Assembly (NCBI RefSeq): GCF_003326675.1
Contig: NZ_JPWF01000017.1
Coordinates: 1 to 64,000 of the forward strand
DNA from: Thalassospira profundimaris
Lineage (GTDB): Bacteria; Pseudomonadota; Alphaproteobacteria; Rhodospirillales; Thalassospiraceae
Reading direction: 5' to 3'
DNA: 64,000 nucleotides
Part shown: positions 8,434-17,891 of the stretch, in pieces
Position numbering within the stretch: the stretch's first letter is position 1
Layout: each line of letters opens with the position of its first letter
Program-made: the position numbers and the translations under genes
Notes under the pieces: generated by a model
Database searches by the model: none
Told to the model about the DNA's origin: nothing
Seen by the model: the letters and a program-made list of their open reading frames with translations, nothing else

Positions 8434-8838
8434 TCAAACCTGCGCATCGGGAATACGCGCAACAACCTTGATCTCGAAATCAAAACCGGAAAGCCAGGTC
8501 ACCCCGACAGCCGTCCAGTTCGGATAAGGGGCCCGATCAAAGACCGCCCCTTTGACCGCCATGATATCGCCGAACTGGTTTTCCGGATCGGTGTGGAAAC
8601 TGGTGACATCGATAATGTCATCAAAGCTGCAACCCGCGGCCTCTAGGATCGCCTTGAGGTTTTCGAACGCCAGTTCGACCTGCTTTTTGAAGTCCGGTTC
8701 CGGGGTTCCGTCTTCACGGCTGCCAACCTGACCGGAAACAAATAACAAATCGCCAGACCGAATGGCCGGGGAATAGCCATGCGCCTCATAAAGAGCATGA
8801 CGGTTCGGTGGAAAGATTACTTCGCTTGCAAGGGACAT
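8434..8838 (-). CDS. RidA/YjgF/YER057c family protein
   Basis: This 134-residue protein has the RidA fold layout: GDLLFVSGQVG near 28-38 and LKAILEAAGCSFDDIIDVTSF near 62-82. Canonical RidA hydrolyses reactive enamine/imine intermediates from PLP enzymes and needs an arginine in a F-P-x-R segment. Here the corresponding segment is YPNWTAVGV, with tryptophan in place of that arginine, so imine deaminase activity is doubtful. It is divergent from a TetR regulator and shares three operator-like palindromes with it. Confidence 0.85.
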   Translation of the reverse strand: MSLASEVIFPPNRHALYEAHGYSPAIRSGDLLFVSGQVGSREDGTPEPDFKKQVELAFENLKAILEAAGCSFDDIIDVTSFHTDPENQFGDIMAVKGAVFDRAPYPNWTAVGVTWLSGFDFEIKVVARIPDAQV

Positions 8839-8893
8839 AAAGCCCTCCTGTTAAGATAAATTCAGATGATGTGGTGTTTTGGGCCCAGTTCAG

Positions 8894-8965
8894 ATACGCT
8901 GCGTATGTGAAGCCAAGATATATTCACATACATCACGTATGTCAACTGACATACAGGACGTATGT
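8894..8965. promoter_or_regulatory. Three ATAC-N5-GTAT operators between ridA-like and tetR genes
   Basis: Three copies of ATAC-N5-GTAT occur at 8894-8906, 8928-8940 and 8951-8963; the last two extend to ACATAC-N5-GTATGT. The facing half-sites of copies two and three are also mutually inverted (GTATGTCA-AC-TGACATAC). The cluster fills the divergent promoter region and its last copy overlaps the upstream candidate ATG of the TetR gene, as expected for an autorepressor controlling both genes. Confidence 0.8.
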
Positions 8966-8982
8966 TAAATTCGGAGTGCCTG

Positions 8983-9585
8983 ATGGCTGCCAAGACCCGT
9001 GCTGAAAAAATGGAAGAAACCCGCGTCAAACTGATCGCTGCAGGGCGCAAAGCCTTTGCCCAAAAGGGATATGCCGATGCTTCGATGGATGAGCTGACAG
9101 CATCCGCCGGCCTGACGCGCGGCGCGCTTTATCATAATTTCGGTGACAAGCTTGGGTTGCTTGCGGCGGTTGTCGATGAAATTGACTCGGCCATGGCCCA
9201 ACAGGCCAAAGATGCCGGTGATGCCGCCGGGGGTGGCTGGAACGGATTAATGGCCGAGGGCAGGACATATATCGAACTGGCCCTTGATCCCGAGATCCAG
9301 CGCATCGTCCTTCGTGACGGCCCGGCCTTCCTTGGCGATCCGTCAAACTGGCCAAGCCAAAACAGATGCCTGCAAGCAACCATTGCAACACTTGGGGAAC
9401 TGGCAGATCAGGGTGCGATCAAGTCCGTGGATATCGAAGCCCTGGCAAGAATGCTGAACGGCGTGGCGTTGAATGCCGCCCTTTGGGTTGCGACAAGCGA
9501 AGATCCGCAAACCACCCTTCACAAGGCGATTTCTGCATTCGAATGCCTTGCCTCTGGTGTTCTGGTCAAAGATGGAGACAGATAG
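8983..9585 (+). CDS. TetR/AcrR family transcriptional regulator
   Basis: This 200-residue repressor has an N-terminal TetR helix-turn-helix (ASMDELTASAGLTRGALYHN, about residues 33-52) and a ligand-binding C-terminal domain. The ATG at 8983 is preferred: GGAG sits 6 bp upstream, whereas the alternative ATG at 8962 lies inside an operator palindrome. It is divergent from the RidA-like gene and probably represses it and itself. The inducer is unknown. Confidence 0.9.
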   Translation: MAAKTRAEKMEETRVKLIAAGRKAFAQKGYADASMDELTASAGLTRGALYHNFGDKLGLLAAVVDEIDSAMAQQAKDAGDAAGGGWNGLMAEGRTYIELALDPEIQRIVLRDGPAFLGDPSNWPSQNRCLQATIATLGELADQGAIKSVDIEALARMLNGVALNAALWVATSEDPQTTLHKAISAFECLASGVLVKDGDR

Positions 9586-9663
9586 TTTGGAGGCCGTTCA
9601 CAGACCCGGCCGGGCAAGAGGAGGCGTTATACTGCCTGCCCTGCCCGATAACGAATTACGGGT

Positions 9664-10002
9664 TTATTTGCCGCCTTCAATGTCAAAACCGGCGCGCGCC
9701 CAACTTTGAATGCCACCCTTAAGGTTGCTGACCTCGCAATCGACATGGGCAAGTACCGCATTTGCCGCGCCAAAGGATCGCTGCCCCACCGCACAGACAA
9801 ACACCAGATCGGTGTCATTTTCATCGGTCAGGTCAACAAGGGCTGCGATATCGAAATTCGACGTCGGCATATTGATCGCGGTTTCAATATGGCCGGTGGC
9901 AAATTCGTCTGCTTCACGCACGTCGATCACGGTTACGGATTCCTGCCCGATCAAAAGATCAAGCTCGTGGGGTTCGACAAACTTTACTGCACCATCGGTC
10001 AT
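9664..10002 (-). CDS. Rhodanese-like domain protein
   Basis: This 112-residue single-domain rhodanese has the start TVIDVREADEFATGHIETAINMP and the active-site loop CAVGQRS near residue 75, whose cysteine would carry a persulfide. It probably acts as a small cytoplasmic sulfurtransferase. The ATG at 10002 has AGGAAA upstream; the longer open frame adds residues unlike the family. It is convergent with the TetR gene and has no operon partner. Confidence 0.88.
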   Translation of the reverse strand: MTDGAVKFVEPHELDLLIGQESVTVIDVREADEFATGHIETAINMPTSNFDIAALVDLTDENDTDLVFVCAVGQRSFGAANAVLAHVDCEVSNLKGGIQSWARAGFDIEGGK

Positions 10003-10080
10003 TTCATTTTTCCTGCTGGGACCCGCGGATCGCTGACTTTTCAAAGCTTCTAAACTGGTCCTGTGATAGCGCCCGATCAA

Positions 10081-10605
10081 TCAACTGTGCAAACGCAAAA
10101 TAATTTGACCTTCGGCATTCCGGGGAAAGTACCTTGTGAACCGTGCTTTCCGGTCACTCAACCGTGATCGCCCGAACGCAAATTCTTCCAATAATACTTA
10201 TGTCTTACCTTGCGGAAGCCATTGCTGATTCCCAAGTCAGTTAATAGGACATTTTCCAATGGCGACGATCCGGGTCACCCAGACAGGTTGTCGACCAGAC
10301 TGGTCTTAAGTTGACAGTAAGGGTTGCCGAAACGGGACCCAAATACAGCAACCCAAAGTAGCAAATATTGACTTGCGAACTGGCAAAGACGACGACCTCA
10401 AATTCTTGGCACCCTCTGCCGATCATTAACCTTAAGCTAAATAGTCTTGGTTAAAATATTTACTGTTAGGCAAATGCATCCAACGACTTTTGCTGACGTA
10501 TACAGAATCAGGCGGCCGATATCTGGGCTGCTGCAATGCAAAACAGGCAGGACAGGAAACGATAGTTCGATACCAAAGCGATAACGTTTGAAAGGAGACC
10601 GCGCC
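10081..10605. other. Intergenic region upstream of prkA, no gene seen
   Basis: This roughly 520-bp stretch separates the rhodanese gene from prkA. No open frame here has both a ribosome-binding site and recognisable protein character. It presumably holds the prkA promoter and leader, but no convincing -35/-10 pair stands out. Confidence 0.6.
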
Positions 10606-12552
10606 ATGGCTGAAGACAAGGATATCTTCGAGCTGTATGCGGAAGGATATGACGGCAAGCAAGAGACCGAACTGACCATCCGCGACTATCTCAACCTTTG
10701 TCGCGAAGACCCAACGACCTATGCCTCGGCCGCTGAACGCATGATTGCTGCGATTGGTGAACCCGAACTGATCGACACATCGACAGATTCCCGCCTTGGC
10801 CGCATCTTCCTGAACCGAACCATCAAACGTTACCCTGCCTTTGCCGATTTCTATGGCATGGAAGAAACTGTCGAACGCATCGTTGGCTTCTTCAAATATG
10901 CCGCCCAGGGGCTCGAAGAACGCAAACAGGTTCTCTATCTGCTTGGTCCGGTTGGCGGGGGAAAAAGTTCCCTTGCCGAACGGCTCAAGGAACTGATGGA
11001 ACGCGAACCGATTTATGTCCTTAAGGCTGGCGACGAAGTCAGCCCAGTATTCGAAAGCCCGCTTGGCCTGTTCAACCCGGCCAAAATGGGCGATGCCATC
11101 CAGGACAAATACGGCATTCCAAAACGTCGCCTTACCGGACTTATGTCGCCATGGGCGGTCAAACGCCTTGATGAGTTTGGCGGTGATCTTTCCAAATTCT
11201 CTGTGGTTAAGCTGATCCCGTCGCGCTTGCGCCAGATCGCCATTGCCAAGACCGAGCCGGGCGATGAAAACAACCAAGATATCTCGTCGCTGGTTGGCAA
11301 GGTCGATATCCGCAAGCTTGAATATTTCAGCCAGAACGACCCGGATGCCTATAGCTATTCCGGTGGCCTGAACCGCGCCAATCAGGGACTTCTTGAATTT
11401 GTCGAAATGTTCAAGGCCCCGATCAAGATGCTTCACCCGTTGCTGACCGCAACACAGGAAAGCAACTATATCGGCACGGAAAACCTTGGTGCCATCCCGT
11501 TCCAGGGCTTGATCCTTGCCCATTCAAACGAAGCCGAATGGCAAACATTCAAGGCCAACAAGAATAACGAAGCTTTCATTGACCGTATCTCTGTGATCAA
11601 GGTTCCCTATTGCCTGCGTGTCAGCGAAGAAACCATGATTTATGACAAGCTGCTTCAGGGATCGGAACTTGAACAGGGTGCGTGCGCGCCCGGAACCCTT
11701 AAGATGCTGGCACAGTTTTCGGTCCTGTCACGGTTGCAGGAACATGAGAACTCCAACCTTTATTCCAAGATGCGTGTCTATGACGGCGAGACGCTCAAGG
11801 ATGTCGACCCCAAAGCCAAATCCATGCAGGAATATCGTGATACTGCCGGTGTGGACGAAGGCATGGACGGCATTTCCACCCGATTTGCCTTCAAGGTTCT
11901 TTCGGAAACCTTTAACCATGACACTCACGAAGTTGCCGCCGATCCGGTGCATCTGATGTATGTGCTTGAACAGGCAATCCGCCGCGAACAATATCCCGAA
12001 GAACGCGAAAAGGATTATATGGACTTCATCAAGTCCGAACTGGCCCCGCGTTATGCCGAATTTATCGGGGCTGAAATCCAGAAGGCCTATCTCGAAAGCT
12101 ATTCCGATTATGGGCAGAACCTGTTTGATCGCTATGTGTCCTATGCCGATGCCTGGATCGAGGATCAGGACTTCAAGGACCCTGATACCGGACAGCTTCT
12201 TGATCGCAAGATCATTGATCAGGAACTTTCAAAAATCGAGAAACCGGCAGGCATCGCCAATCCCAAGGATTTCCGCAACGAGGTCGTCAAATTTGCCCTG
12301 CGCGCACGTGCGAACAACAAGGGCAAAAACCCGTCATGGACGTCTTATGAGAAACTGCGCGATGTGATTGAAAAGCGCATGTTCAGTCAGGTCGAAGACC
12401 TTCTTCCGGTGATTTCATTCGGCTCGAAAAAAGACAGCGAGACCGAGAAGAAACACAACGAGTTCGTCAAACGCATGATCGATCGAAGCTATACCGAACG
12501 TCAGACCCGCCGTCTGGTCGAATGGTATATGCGCGTGAACAAGGCCGGATAA
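10606..12552 (+). CDS. prkA: PrkA family serine protein kinase (YeaG)
   Basis: This 648-residue protein is close in length to E. coli YeaG. It has an AAA+ PrkA domain with P-loop GPVGGGKS at 114-121 and a C-terminal kinase-like region. The family is linked to stationary-phase, nitrogen-starvation and sporulation-type stress responses. The ATG at 10606 is chosen because AAAGGAG lies at 10591-10597; an earlier TTG in frame would put that site inside the gene. It heads prkA-yeaH-spoVR, a conserved trio thought to act together. Confidence 0.96.
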   Translation: MAEDKDIFELYAEGYDGKQETELTIRDYLNLCREDPTTYASAAERMIAAIGEPELIDTSTDSRLGRIFLNRTIKRYPAFADFYGMEETVERIVGFFKYAAQGLEERKQVLYLLGPVGGGKSSLAERLKELMEREPIYVLKAGDEVSPVFESPLGLFNPAKMGDAIQDKYGIPKRRLTGLMSPWAVKRLDEFGGDLSKFSVVKLIPSRLRQIAIAKTEPGDENNQDISSLVGKVDIRKLEYFSQNDPDAYSYSGGLNRANQGLLEFVEMFKAPIKMLHPLLTATQESNYIGTENLGAIPFQGLILAHSNEAEWQTFKANKNNEAFIDRISVIKVPYCLRVSEETMIYDKLLQGSELEQGACAPGTLKMLAQFSVLSRLQEHENSNLYSKMRVYDGETLKDVDPKAKSMQEYRDTAGVDEGMDGISTRFAFKVLSETFNHDTHEVAADPVHLMYVLEQAIRREQYPEEREKDYMDFIKSELAPRYAEFIGAEIQKAYLESYSDYGQNLFDRYVSYADAWIEDQDFKDPDTGQLLDRKIIDQELSKIEKPAGIANPKDFRNEVVKFALRARANNKGKNPSWTSYEKLRDVIEKRMFSQVEDLLPVISFGSKKDSETEKKHNEFVKRMIDRSYTERQTRRLVEWYMRVNKAG

Positions 12553-12577
12553 GCCAGGCCCTCGGCTTACCGACCCT

Positions 12578-12647
12578 GCCGGGCGGTTTCTCCCTTGTCT
12601 GCCCGGCTTTAATCTCGCCACAGGATGGGTCCCGTTTCCCATCCTGT
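12578..12647 (+). terminator. Two hairpins in the prkA-yeaH gap
   Basis: GCCGGGC (12578-12584) pairs with GCCCGGC (12601-12607), followed by TTTAAT. ACAGGATGGG (12620-12629) pairs with CCCATCCTGT (12638-12647). They may terminate partially or protect prkA mRNA, uncoupling its level from the two downstream genes. Confidence 0.45.
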
Positions 12648-12736
12648 CAAAGACCAAGGCCCAAGCGACCTGCACATGGCACATCGGTTTCCATCTGCGA
12701 TTTCCCGGACATCGATGTGCCATTCCAAGGATGTGA

Positions 12737-14080
12737 ATGCCCATGCTCTATATTGTTGACCGCCGCAAAAACCCGACTGGCAAAAGCCTTGGCAACCGAC
12801 AGCGTTTCATGCGCCGGGCCAAGGCACAGATCAAAAAGGCCGTCGAAGACACCATCCGGTCACGCGGCATCACCGACATCACCAGCGGCGATCAGGTCAC
12901 CATTCCGGGCAAAACCCTCAAGGAACCGAGCTTCCATCATGCCGGACGGGGTGGCAACCGCAACTATGTCCTGCCTGGCAACAAGAAGTTTGTTCAGGGC
13001 GACCGGATTGCGCGCCCCAATGGCGGTGATGGCGGGACGGGTGGATCGCAGGCAAGCCCGGATGGCGACGGCGAAGATGATTTCCAGTTCACCCTGACCC
13101 GTGATGAATTTCTTGATGTGTTTTTCGAAGATTTGGAACTGCCGGACCTTTTGAAAAAAAGCCTGAAACAGACCACCGCGTTTCGCAATGCGCGTGCCGG
13201 CTTCTCGGTTGAAGGCACCCCGGCAAATCTTAGCCTTGTGCGCACCATGCGCAATTCACTGGCCCGGCGCATTGGCCTGAAACGCCCCAAAACCGCAGAA
13301 GTCCGCGAACTGGAAGAAAAGATAACCGCCCTTCAGGCCAAAGCGGAAAAGCGCCCGAATGGCACACTGACCAAGGCGGACGAAGACACATTGCACGGAT
13401 TGCTGGCCGATCTTGAAGAAGCCAAGCGGCGGATGAAGGCAATCCCATTCATTGACCCGATCGACACCCGTTATAACCAGTTTCAACAAATCCCCGATCC
13501 CAACACCCAGGCGGTGATGTTCTGTCTGATGGATGTATCGGGGTCGATGTCCGAACAGATGAAGGAACTGGCCAAACGGTTCTTCATGTTGCTGCATCTA
13601 TTCCTGCATCGTCGCTACGAACATGTCGAGGTGGTGTTTATCCGCCACACATCGCGCGCATCCGAGGTCGATGAAGAAACGTTTTTCTATTCGCGTGAAA
13701 CCGGCGGCACCATTGTTTCCACCGCACTTGAAGAAATGAAAAAGGTGCTGGTTGATCGTTATCCGACCGATCAGTGGAACATCTATGCCGCACAGGCATC
13801 TGATGGCGACAACTATTCCAATGACGGGGTGAAATGTACCACCCTTCTGGCCGAAGATCTTTTGCCGAAATGCCAGTATTACGCCTATATCGAAATCACG
13901 GACGAGCGCGAGGCCGAAATTTTTGCCGCCGCCGAGGGCGAAACCGCCCTTTGGAAGGCCTATGCCCCGCTTGCCAAAGACAATCCGCGCTTTGCCCTGA
14001 AACGGGTAACCAAGGCTGCTGATATCTTCCCTGTTTTCAGGGAGCTTTTTGCCAAAAACCGCACGGAGGCACGGGTATGA
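12737..14080 (+). CDS. yeaH: YeaH/YhbH family protein (DUF444)
   Basis: This 447-residue protein has a basic N-terminus, a glycine-rich linker (residues 96-112) and a C-terminal von Willebrand A-like domain with a MIDAS-type motif, D266-x-S268-x-S270 (DVSGSMSEQ). The family (YhbH in Bacillus, YeaH in E. coli) always travels with PrkA and is thought to be part of the same stress pathway; its biochemical role is not established. It overlaps spoVR by 4 bp (ATGA), so translation is probably coupled. Confidence 0.94.
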   Translation: MPMLYIVDRRKNPTGKSLGNRQRFMRRAKAQIKKAVEDTIRSRGITDITSGDQVTIPGKTLKEPSFHHAGRGGNRNYVLPGNKKFVQGDRIARPNGGDGGTGGSQASPDGDGEDDFQFTLTRDEFLDVFFEDLELPDLLKKSLKQTTAFRNARAGFSVEGTPANLSLVRTMRNSLARRIGLKRPKTAEVRELEEKITALQAKAEKRPNGTLTKADEDTLHGLLADLEEAKRRMKAIPFIDPIDTRYNQFQQIPDPNTQAVMFCLMDVSGSMSEQMKELAKRFFMLLHLFLHRRYEHVEVVFIRHTSRASEVDEETFFYSRETGGTIVSTALEEMKKVLVDRYPTDQWNIYAAQASDGDNYSNDGVKCTTLLAEDLLPKCQYYAYIEITDEREAEIFAAAEGETALWKAYAPLAKDNPRFALKRVTKAADIFPVFRELFAKNRTEARV

Positions 14081-15672
14081 ACACCAAAGCCAAATCCTCC
14101 GAAACCGACCACACCCCGGACACCAGCAAACTGCTTTTCACCAGTGCCGACTGGGATTTCGAAACCCTTAAATCAACCTATGACGCGATTGAAGATATCG
14201 CGATGAACGAACTCAAACTCGACGTCTATCCCAATCAGGTCGAAGTCATCACATCCGAACAGATGCTTGATGCCTATTCATCCATCGGCATGCCCTTGAT
14301 GTATCACCACTGGTCATTCGGCAAACGGTTCGTGCGTGACGATGTCATGTATCGCAAGGGCTATCAGGGCCTGGCCTATGAAATCGTGATCAACTCAAAC
14401 CCCTGTATTTCCTATGTGATGGAAGAAAACACCATCGTTATGCAGGCATTGGTGATTGCCCATGCCGCGTTCGGGCATAACCACTTTTTCAAGAACAACT
14501 ATCTGTTCAAACAATGGACTGATGCCGAAGGCATTCTGGATTACCTGCAATTTGCCAAGGGCTATATCGCCAAGTGCGAAGACCGGTTTGGCTTTGAGGC
14601 GGTCGAACGGGTTCTTGATGCGGCCCATGCCCTGATGGAACAGGGTGTTAACCGATACTCCCACCCGGAAAAGCCCAATCTTGCGGTCGAACTGGAACGT
14701 GAACGCGAACGGGCAAAATACGAAGACGAAACCTATAACGATCTGTGGCGCACCCTGCCCCAGCCTGATCAGGGCGATCAGGATATGGACGAACTCAAAC
14801 GCAAAATGCGGATCGAGGAACGCCGGGCGCAATTTGGCCTGCCTGAAGAAAACCTGCTTTATTTCCTCGAAAAAAATGCACCGTCGCTTCAGGCTTGGGA
14901 ACGTGAAATCATCCGGATCGTGCGCAATATCGGTCAATATTTCTATCCCCAAAAACAGACCAAAATGATGAATGAAGGCTGTGCGTGCTATGTGCATTAC
15001 GCGATCATGAACAGCCTGTATGACAAGGGCCTGATTTCCGAAGGCGCAATGATGGAATTCATCGATTACCATTCGCGTGTTGTATTTCAGGCCGAATATG
15101 ATGATCCGCGCTATTCCGGGTTTAATCCCTATGCGCTGGGCTTTGCCATGATGCAGGATATCCACCGCATCTGTGTTGATCCGACCGATGAAGACCGCAA
15201 ATGGTTCCCCGATATTGCCGGCAACAATGAACCGGTCGAAACATTGAAAGAAGCATGGGCGCATTACCGCGATGAAAGCTTCATCCTGCAATTCCTGTCG
15301 CCCAAACTGATGCGCGATATGCGGATGTTCATGATCGACGATCAAAGCACATCCCCGCATCTGGAAGTGGCGGCCATTCACGATGATAACGGCTATCGCA
15401 AGGTGCGGCGGTCGCTTGCGCGGATGCATGATATTTCGGTACGCGAACCCGATATGCAGGTGGTTGATGTCGATATTCGCGGCAATCGCCAACTTTATAT
15501 CCAGCATACCGAACATGAAGGCATCCGCCTTGAAAAGTCCGACGCCCAGATGACGCTTGGCTATATCGGGCAGCTTTGGGGATATGGCGTTACCCTTCAG
15601 GCCGTCGATTATGAAAGCGGCGAAATCCTTCATGAAATGAACTACACGCCCGAAGACCTGATGGGAAACTGA
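14077..15672 (+). CDS. spoVR: SpoVR family protein (YcgB)
   Basis: This 531-residue member of the SpoVR family has the typical MLMYHHWSFGKRF-like segment (here MPLMYHHWSFGKRF, residues 71-84), an HNHFFKNNYLF block and NEGCACYVHY near 300. In Bacillus, SpoVR is needed for spore cortex formation; in non-sporulating bacteria such as this one, the gene belongs to the PrkA stress operon and its molecular function is unknown. It is the last gene before a strong terminator. Confidence 0.95.
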   Translation: MNTKAKSSETDHTPDTSKLLFTSADWDFETLKSTYDAIEDIAMNELKLDVYPNQVEVITSEQMLDAYSSIGMPLMYHHWSFGKRFVRDDVMYRKGYQGLAYEIVINSNPCISYVMEENTIVMQALVIAHAAFGHNHFFKNNYLFKQWTDAEGILDYLQFAKGYIAKCEDRFGFEAVERVLDAAHALMEQGVNRYSHPEKPNLAVELERERERAKYEDETYNDLWRTLPQPDQGDQDMDELKRKMRIEERRAQFGLPEENLLYFLEKNAPSLQAWEREIIRIVRNIGQYFYPQKQTKMMNEGCACYVHYAIMNSLYDKGLISEGAMMEFIDYHSRVVFQAEYDDPRYSGFNPYALGFAMMQDIHRICVDPTDEDRKWFPDIAGNNEPVETLKEAWAHYRDESFILQFLSPKLMRDMRMFMIDDQSTSPHLEVAAIHDDNGYRKVRRSLARMHDISVREPDMQVVDVDIRGNRQLYIQHTEHEGIRLEKSDAQMTLGYIGQLWGYGVTLQAVDYESGEILHEMNYTPEDLMGN

Positions 15673-15700
15673 TTACCTTCGTGAACGATGTTAACAATGC

Positions 15701-15740
15701 AAACAGCCCCCGCTGACTTCAACGGGGGCTGTTTGTTTTT
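15701..15740. terminator. Bidirectional terminator between spoVR and the lyase gene
   Basis: AAACAGCCCCCG and CGGGGGCTGTTT form a 12-bp stem followed by TGTTTTT on the plus strand, with A-rich sequence on the other side. It lies between two convergent operons and can serve both. Confidence 0.9.
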
Positions 15741-15769
15741 AATCTCTGTTAGCTCAGCACGAAATCGGC

Positions 15770-16690
15770 CTATGGCAGGACAGTCCGCTGGATTTTGCTA
15801 TCAAGCGATTCATAGCCGAAATAGTTGATCACGTCATAAAGCTCTGCGCGGGTCTGCATCTGATCAATGGTGCCCTCGGCGGTGCCGGTTGCTGCCAACT
15901 CGTCATAGAATTTTTCCATGGCACGTGCTGCGATACGAAGTCCCGAAACCGGCCAGATTGCCATTGCATATCCCATGGCATCAAATTCCGCCGCCGAGGT
16001 CTGCTTGGTACGGCCAAACTCGGTCATATTGGCCAATAACGGCACGTCGATTGCCGCGGAAAACGCGCGGAACTGTTCTTCGTCATGCAGGGCCTCGGGG
16101 AAGATCGCGTCTGCACCGGCTTCGACATAAAGCTTGGCGCGGGCGATTGCCGCATCAATACCCTCGCTTGCGGCGGCATCGGTACGGGCAACGATGCGCA
16201 AATCACGGCGCGCGCGCGATGCGGCGGCGATTTTTTCGGCCATGTGATCGGGTGTCACCAGCTGCTTGCCATTCAGGTGACCGCATTTTTTCGGTAGAAC
16301 CTGATCTTCAAGCTGAACAGCGGCAACACCGACATCTTCAAGCTGGCGTACCAGACGCATGGTATTAAGCGCCTCGCCAAAGCCGGTATCACCGTCAACC
16401 AGCAACGGCAAACGGGTAACACGAACAATCGCCTGCGCACGGGTTACAAGTTCTTCCATGGTCACAAGACCAAGATCAGGCAAGCCCATTGATGCCGTCA
16501 AAGCCGCCCCGGAAAGATACAGGGCATTGAACCCTGCTTTGCGGGCCAGAAGCCCGGCCATCGGGTCATGCGCACCTGCAATCGACAAGAACTGGTTGGT
16601 TTCCCAGTATTTTGCCATTTCCGCACCAAGTCCCGTCGGCAAAGGCTGTTCGAGCCAGACGCTTGCGCTGCTATTTTCTTCTCGTGTCAT
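15770..16690 (-). CDS. Isocitrate lyase superfamily C-C lyase, methylisocitrate lyase-like (PrpB-like)
   Basis: This 306-residue lyase has the superfamily Mg site DGDTGFGE and the catalytic LEDQVLPKKCGH. Methylisocitrate lyase yields pyruvate and succinate, while dimethylmalate lyase yields pyruvate and propionate; the choice between them is open because no prpC, prpD or acnD is nearby. GGAG precedes the ATG at 16690; a longer frame would overlap prpF. It follows prpF by 28 bp and belongs to the GntR-prpF-lyase operon facing a TTT transporter. Confidence 0.85.
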   Translation of the reverse strand: MTREENSSASVWLEQPLPTGLGAEMAKYWETNQFLSIAGAHDPMAGLLARKAGFNALYLSGAALTASMGLPDLGLVTMEELVTRAQAIVRVTRLPLLVDGDTGFGEALNTMRLVRQLEDVGVAAVQLEDQVLPKKCGHLNGKQLVTPDHMAEKIAAASRARRDLRIVARTDAAASEGIDAAIARAKLYVEAGADAIFPEALHDEEQFRAFSAAIDVPLLANMTEFGRTKQTSAAEFDAMGYAMAIWPVSGLRIAARAMEKFYDELAATGTAEGTIDQMQTRAELYDVINYFGYESLDSKIQRTVLP

Positions 16691-16718
16691 GATAACTCCG
16701 TCTTCAATAAATTCTTTT

Positions 16719-17891
16719 TCAAACTTCAATAGCTGAGGGAACACAGACAACGCCTTCCATCAGTCGGCGCTGTGTGCGGTAAAGAAAGGCGCGTTCAACT
16801 TCGGGAACTGCACTTGATGCATCGGATTGCGCATCAAGTGCCGTGCCAACAGTCACCACACCGCTCGGCGTTCCGATTGGCAAACGCGCGACATCGCAAT
16901 CACTTGCAGCGATCAGATCGGCAATGATACTGCCCGGAACAGCCGCACCGCAGGCCACTGCCAGCGCCCCGGTAATTGGCACAGCCTTGTGCGGTTGCCC
17001 GGCCGAAATCATGCGAATGGTCAGGGCATGGCGCCCCGACTCAACAGGCTGCTTTGACAGGTCGCGATAATTCTGGGCCGGGGCAACAATCGCCACCTTG
17101 GGAATCGCAATGATTTCACCAGCCTGTTCACGACCGGACGCAATCCCCATCGCCACAGATCCGGCACAGCGGATTTCTTCAAGACGCGCCATGGTTTCGG
17201 GATCGCTTTCAAGATCATGATCCATGATCGCGGCCCCAATTCCGAGGGCGTCGGGCAGAACAAAAACTGCGGGCACACCTGCATCGATCAGTGATGCCGA
17301 CACAACACTGCCGTCAGAAAGTTCAAGTTTTGTTTGCGCTTCGCCTGATGGCAGAAGGCCCCGTCCCTGCGTCCCTGCGGGCCGGAAGAAATCAAGCCGT
17401 ACCGGCGCACCACCACCGGCAACGCCGGGGATCGACATATCGCCGCTGACCGCGGCTTCGCCGTCTTCGACCATAAAGGTGCTGTGGATGATCTTGCTGG
17501 TATTGGTATTGAAAATCCGGACCGTGCATTCCCCGTCATCGGGCATCGCGATCACACCGGAATCAATGGCAAACGGCCCGACGGCCGAACTCATATTGCC
17601 GCAATTACCGCTGAAATCGACAGTTTCGCCGGTTACAGACACCTGGGCAAAAGTGTAATCGATATCGGCGTCATCACGATCAGACGGCCCGATGATACAA
17701 ATCTTGCTCAGCGACGAAATGCCGCCGCCCATACCGTCAAGCTGTCGCCCGTTGGGATCAGGACTACCCAGCATTGCACGGAAAAGCGCCGGCCATTTTG
17801 CCTGATCCTTGGGAAGATCATCGATTTTAAGCATCAGGGCACGGGAAGTACCACCGCGCATGAAGACGGCAGGAATTCGGATTTGTTTCAT
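16719..17891 (-). CDS. prpF: PrpF family isomerase (2-methylaconitate / methylitaconate / oxalomesaconate type)
   Basis: This 390-residue PrpF protein starts IRIPAVFMRGGTSRALML and contains DFSGNCGNMSSAVGPFAID near residue 93, the conserved cysteine region of this diaminopimelate-epimerase-like fold. Members shift a double bond in unsaturated tricarboxylates or dicarboxylates without cofactor. Coupling with a lyase and a TTT transporter suggests catabolism of an unsaturated branched carboxylate. It overlaps the GntR gene by 4 bp (ATGA). Confidence 0.9.
   Translation of the reverse strand: MKQIRIPAVFMRGGTSRALMLKIDDLPKDQAKWPALFRAMLGSPDPNGRQLDGMGGGISSLSKICIIGPSDRDDADIDYTFAQVSVTGETVDFSGNCGNMSSAVGPFAIDSGVIAMPDDGECTVRIFNTNTSKIIHSTFMVEDGEAAVSGDMSIPGVAGGGAPVRLDFFRPAGTQGRGLLPSGEAQTKLELSDGSVVSASLIDAGVPAVFVLPDALGIGAAIMDHDLESDPETMARLEEIRCAGSVAMGIASGREQAGEIIAIPKVAIVAPAQNYRDLSKQPVESGRHALTIRMISAGQPHKAVPITGALAVACGAAVPGSIIADLIAASDCDVARLPIGTPSGVVTVGTALDAQSDASSAVPEVERAFLYRTQRRLMEGVVCVPSAIEV

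Noticed and set aside
10200..10244. 14-codon frame upstream of prkA
   Set aside because: There is no ribosome-binding site, and no sign of translation or conservation can be seen.
10432..11523. 363-codon open frame on the minus strand upstream of and over prkA
   Set aside because: It covers the prkA coding region in antisense and has no start signal; prkA is certain.
14395..15633. 412-codon open frame on the minus strand
   Set aside because: It is antisense to spoVR; the spoVR reading has a clear family, operon position and start.
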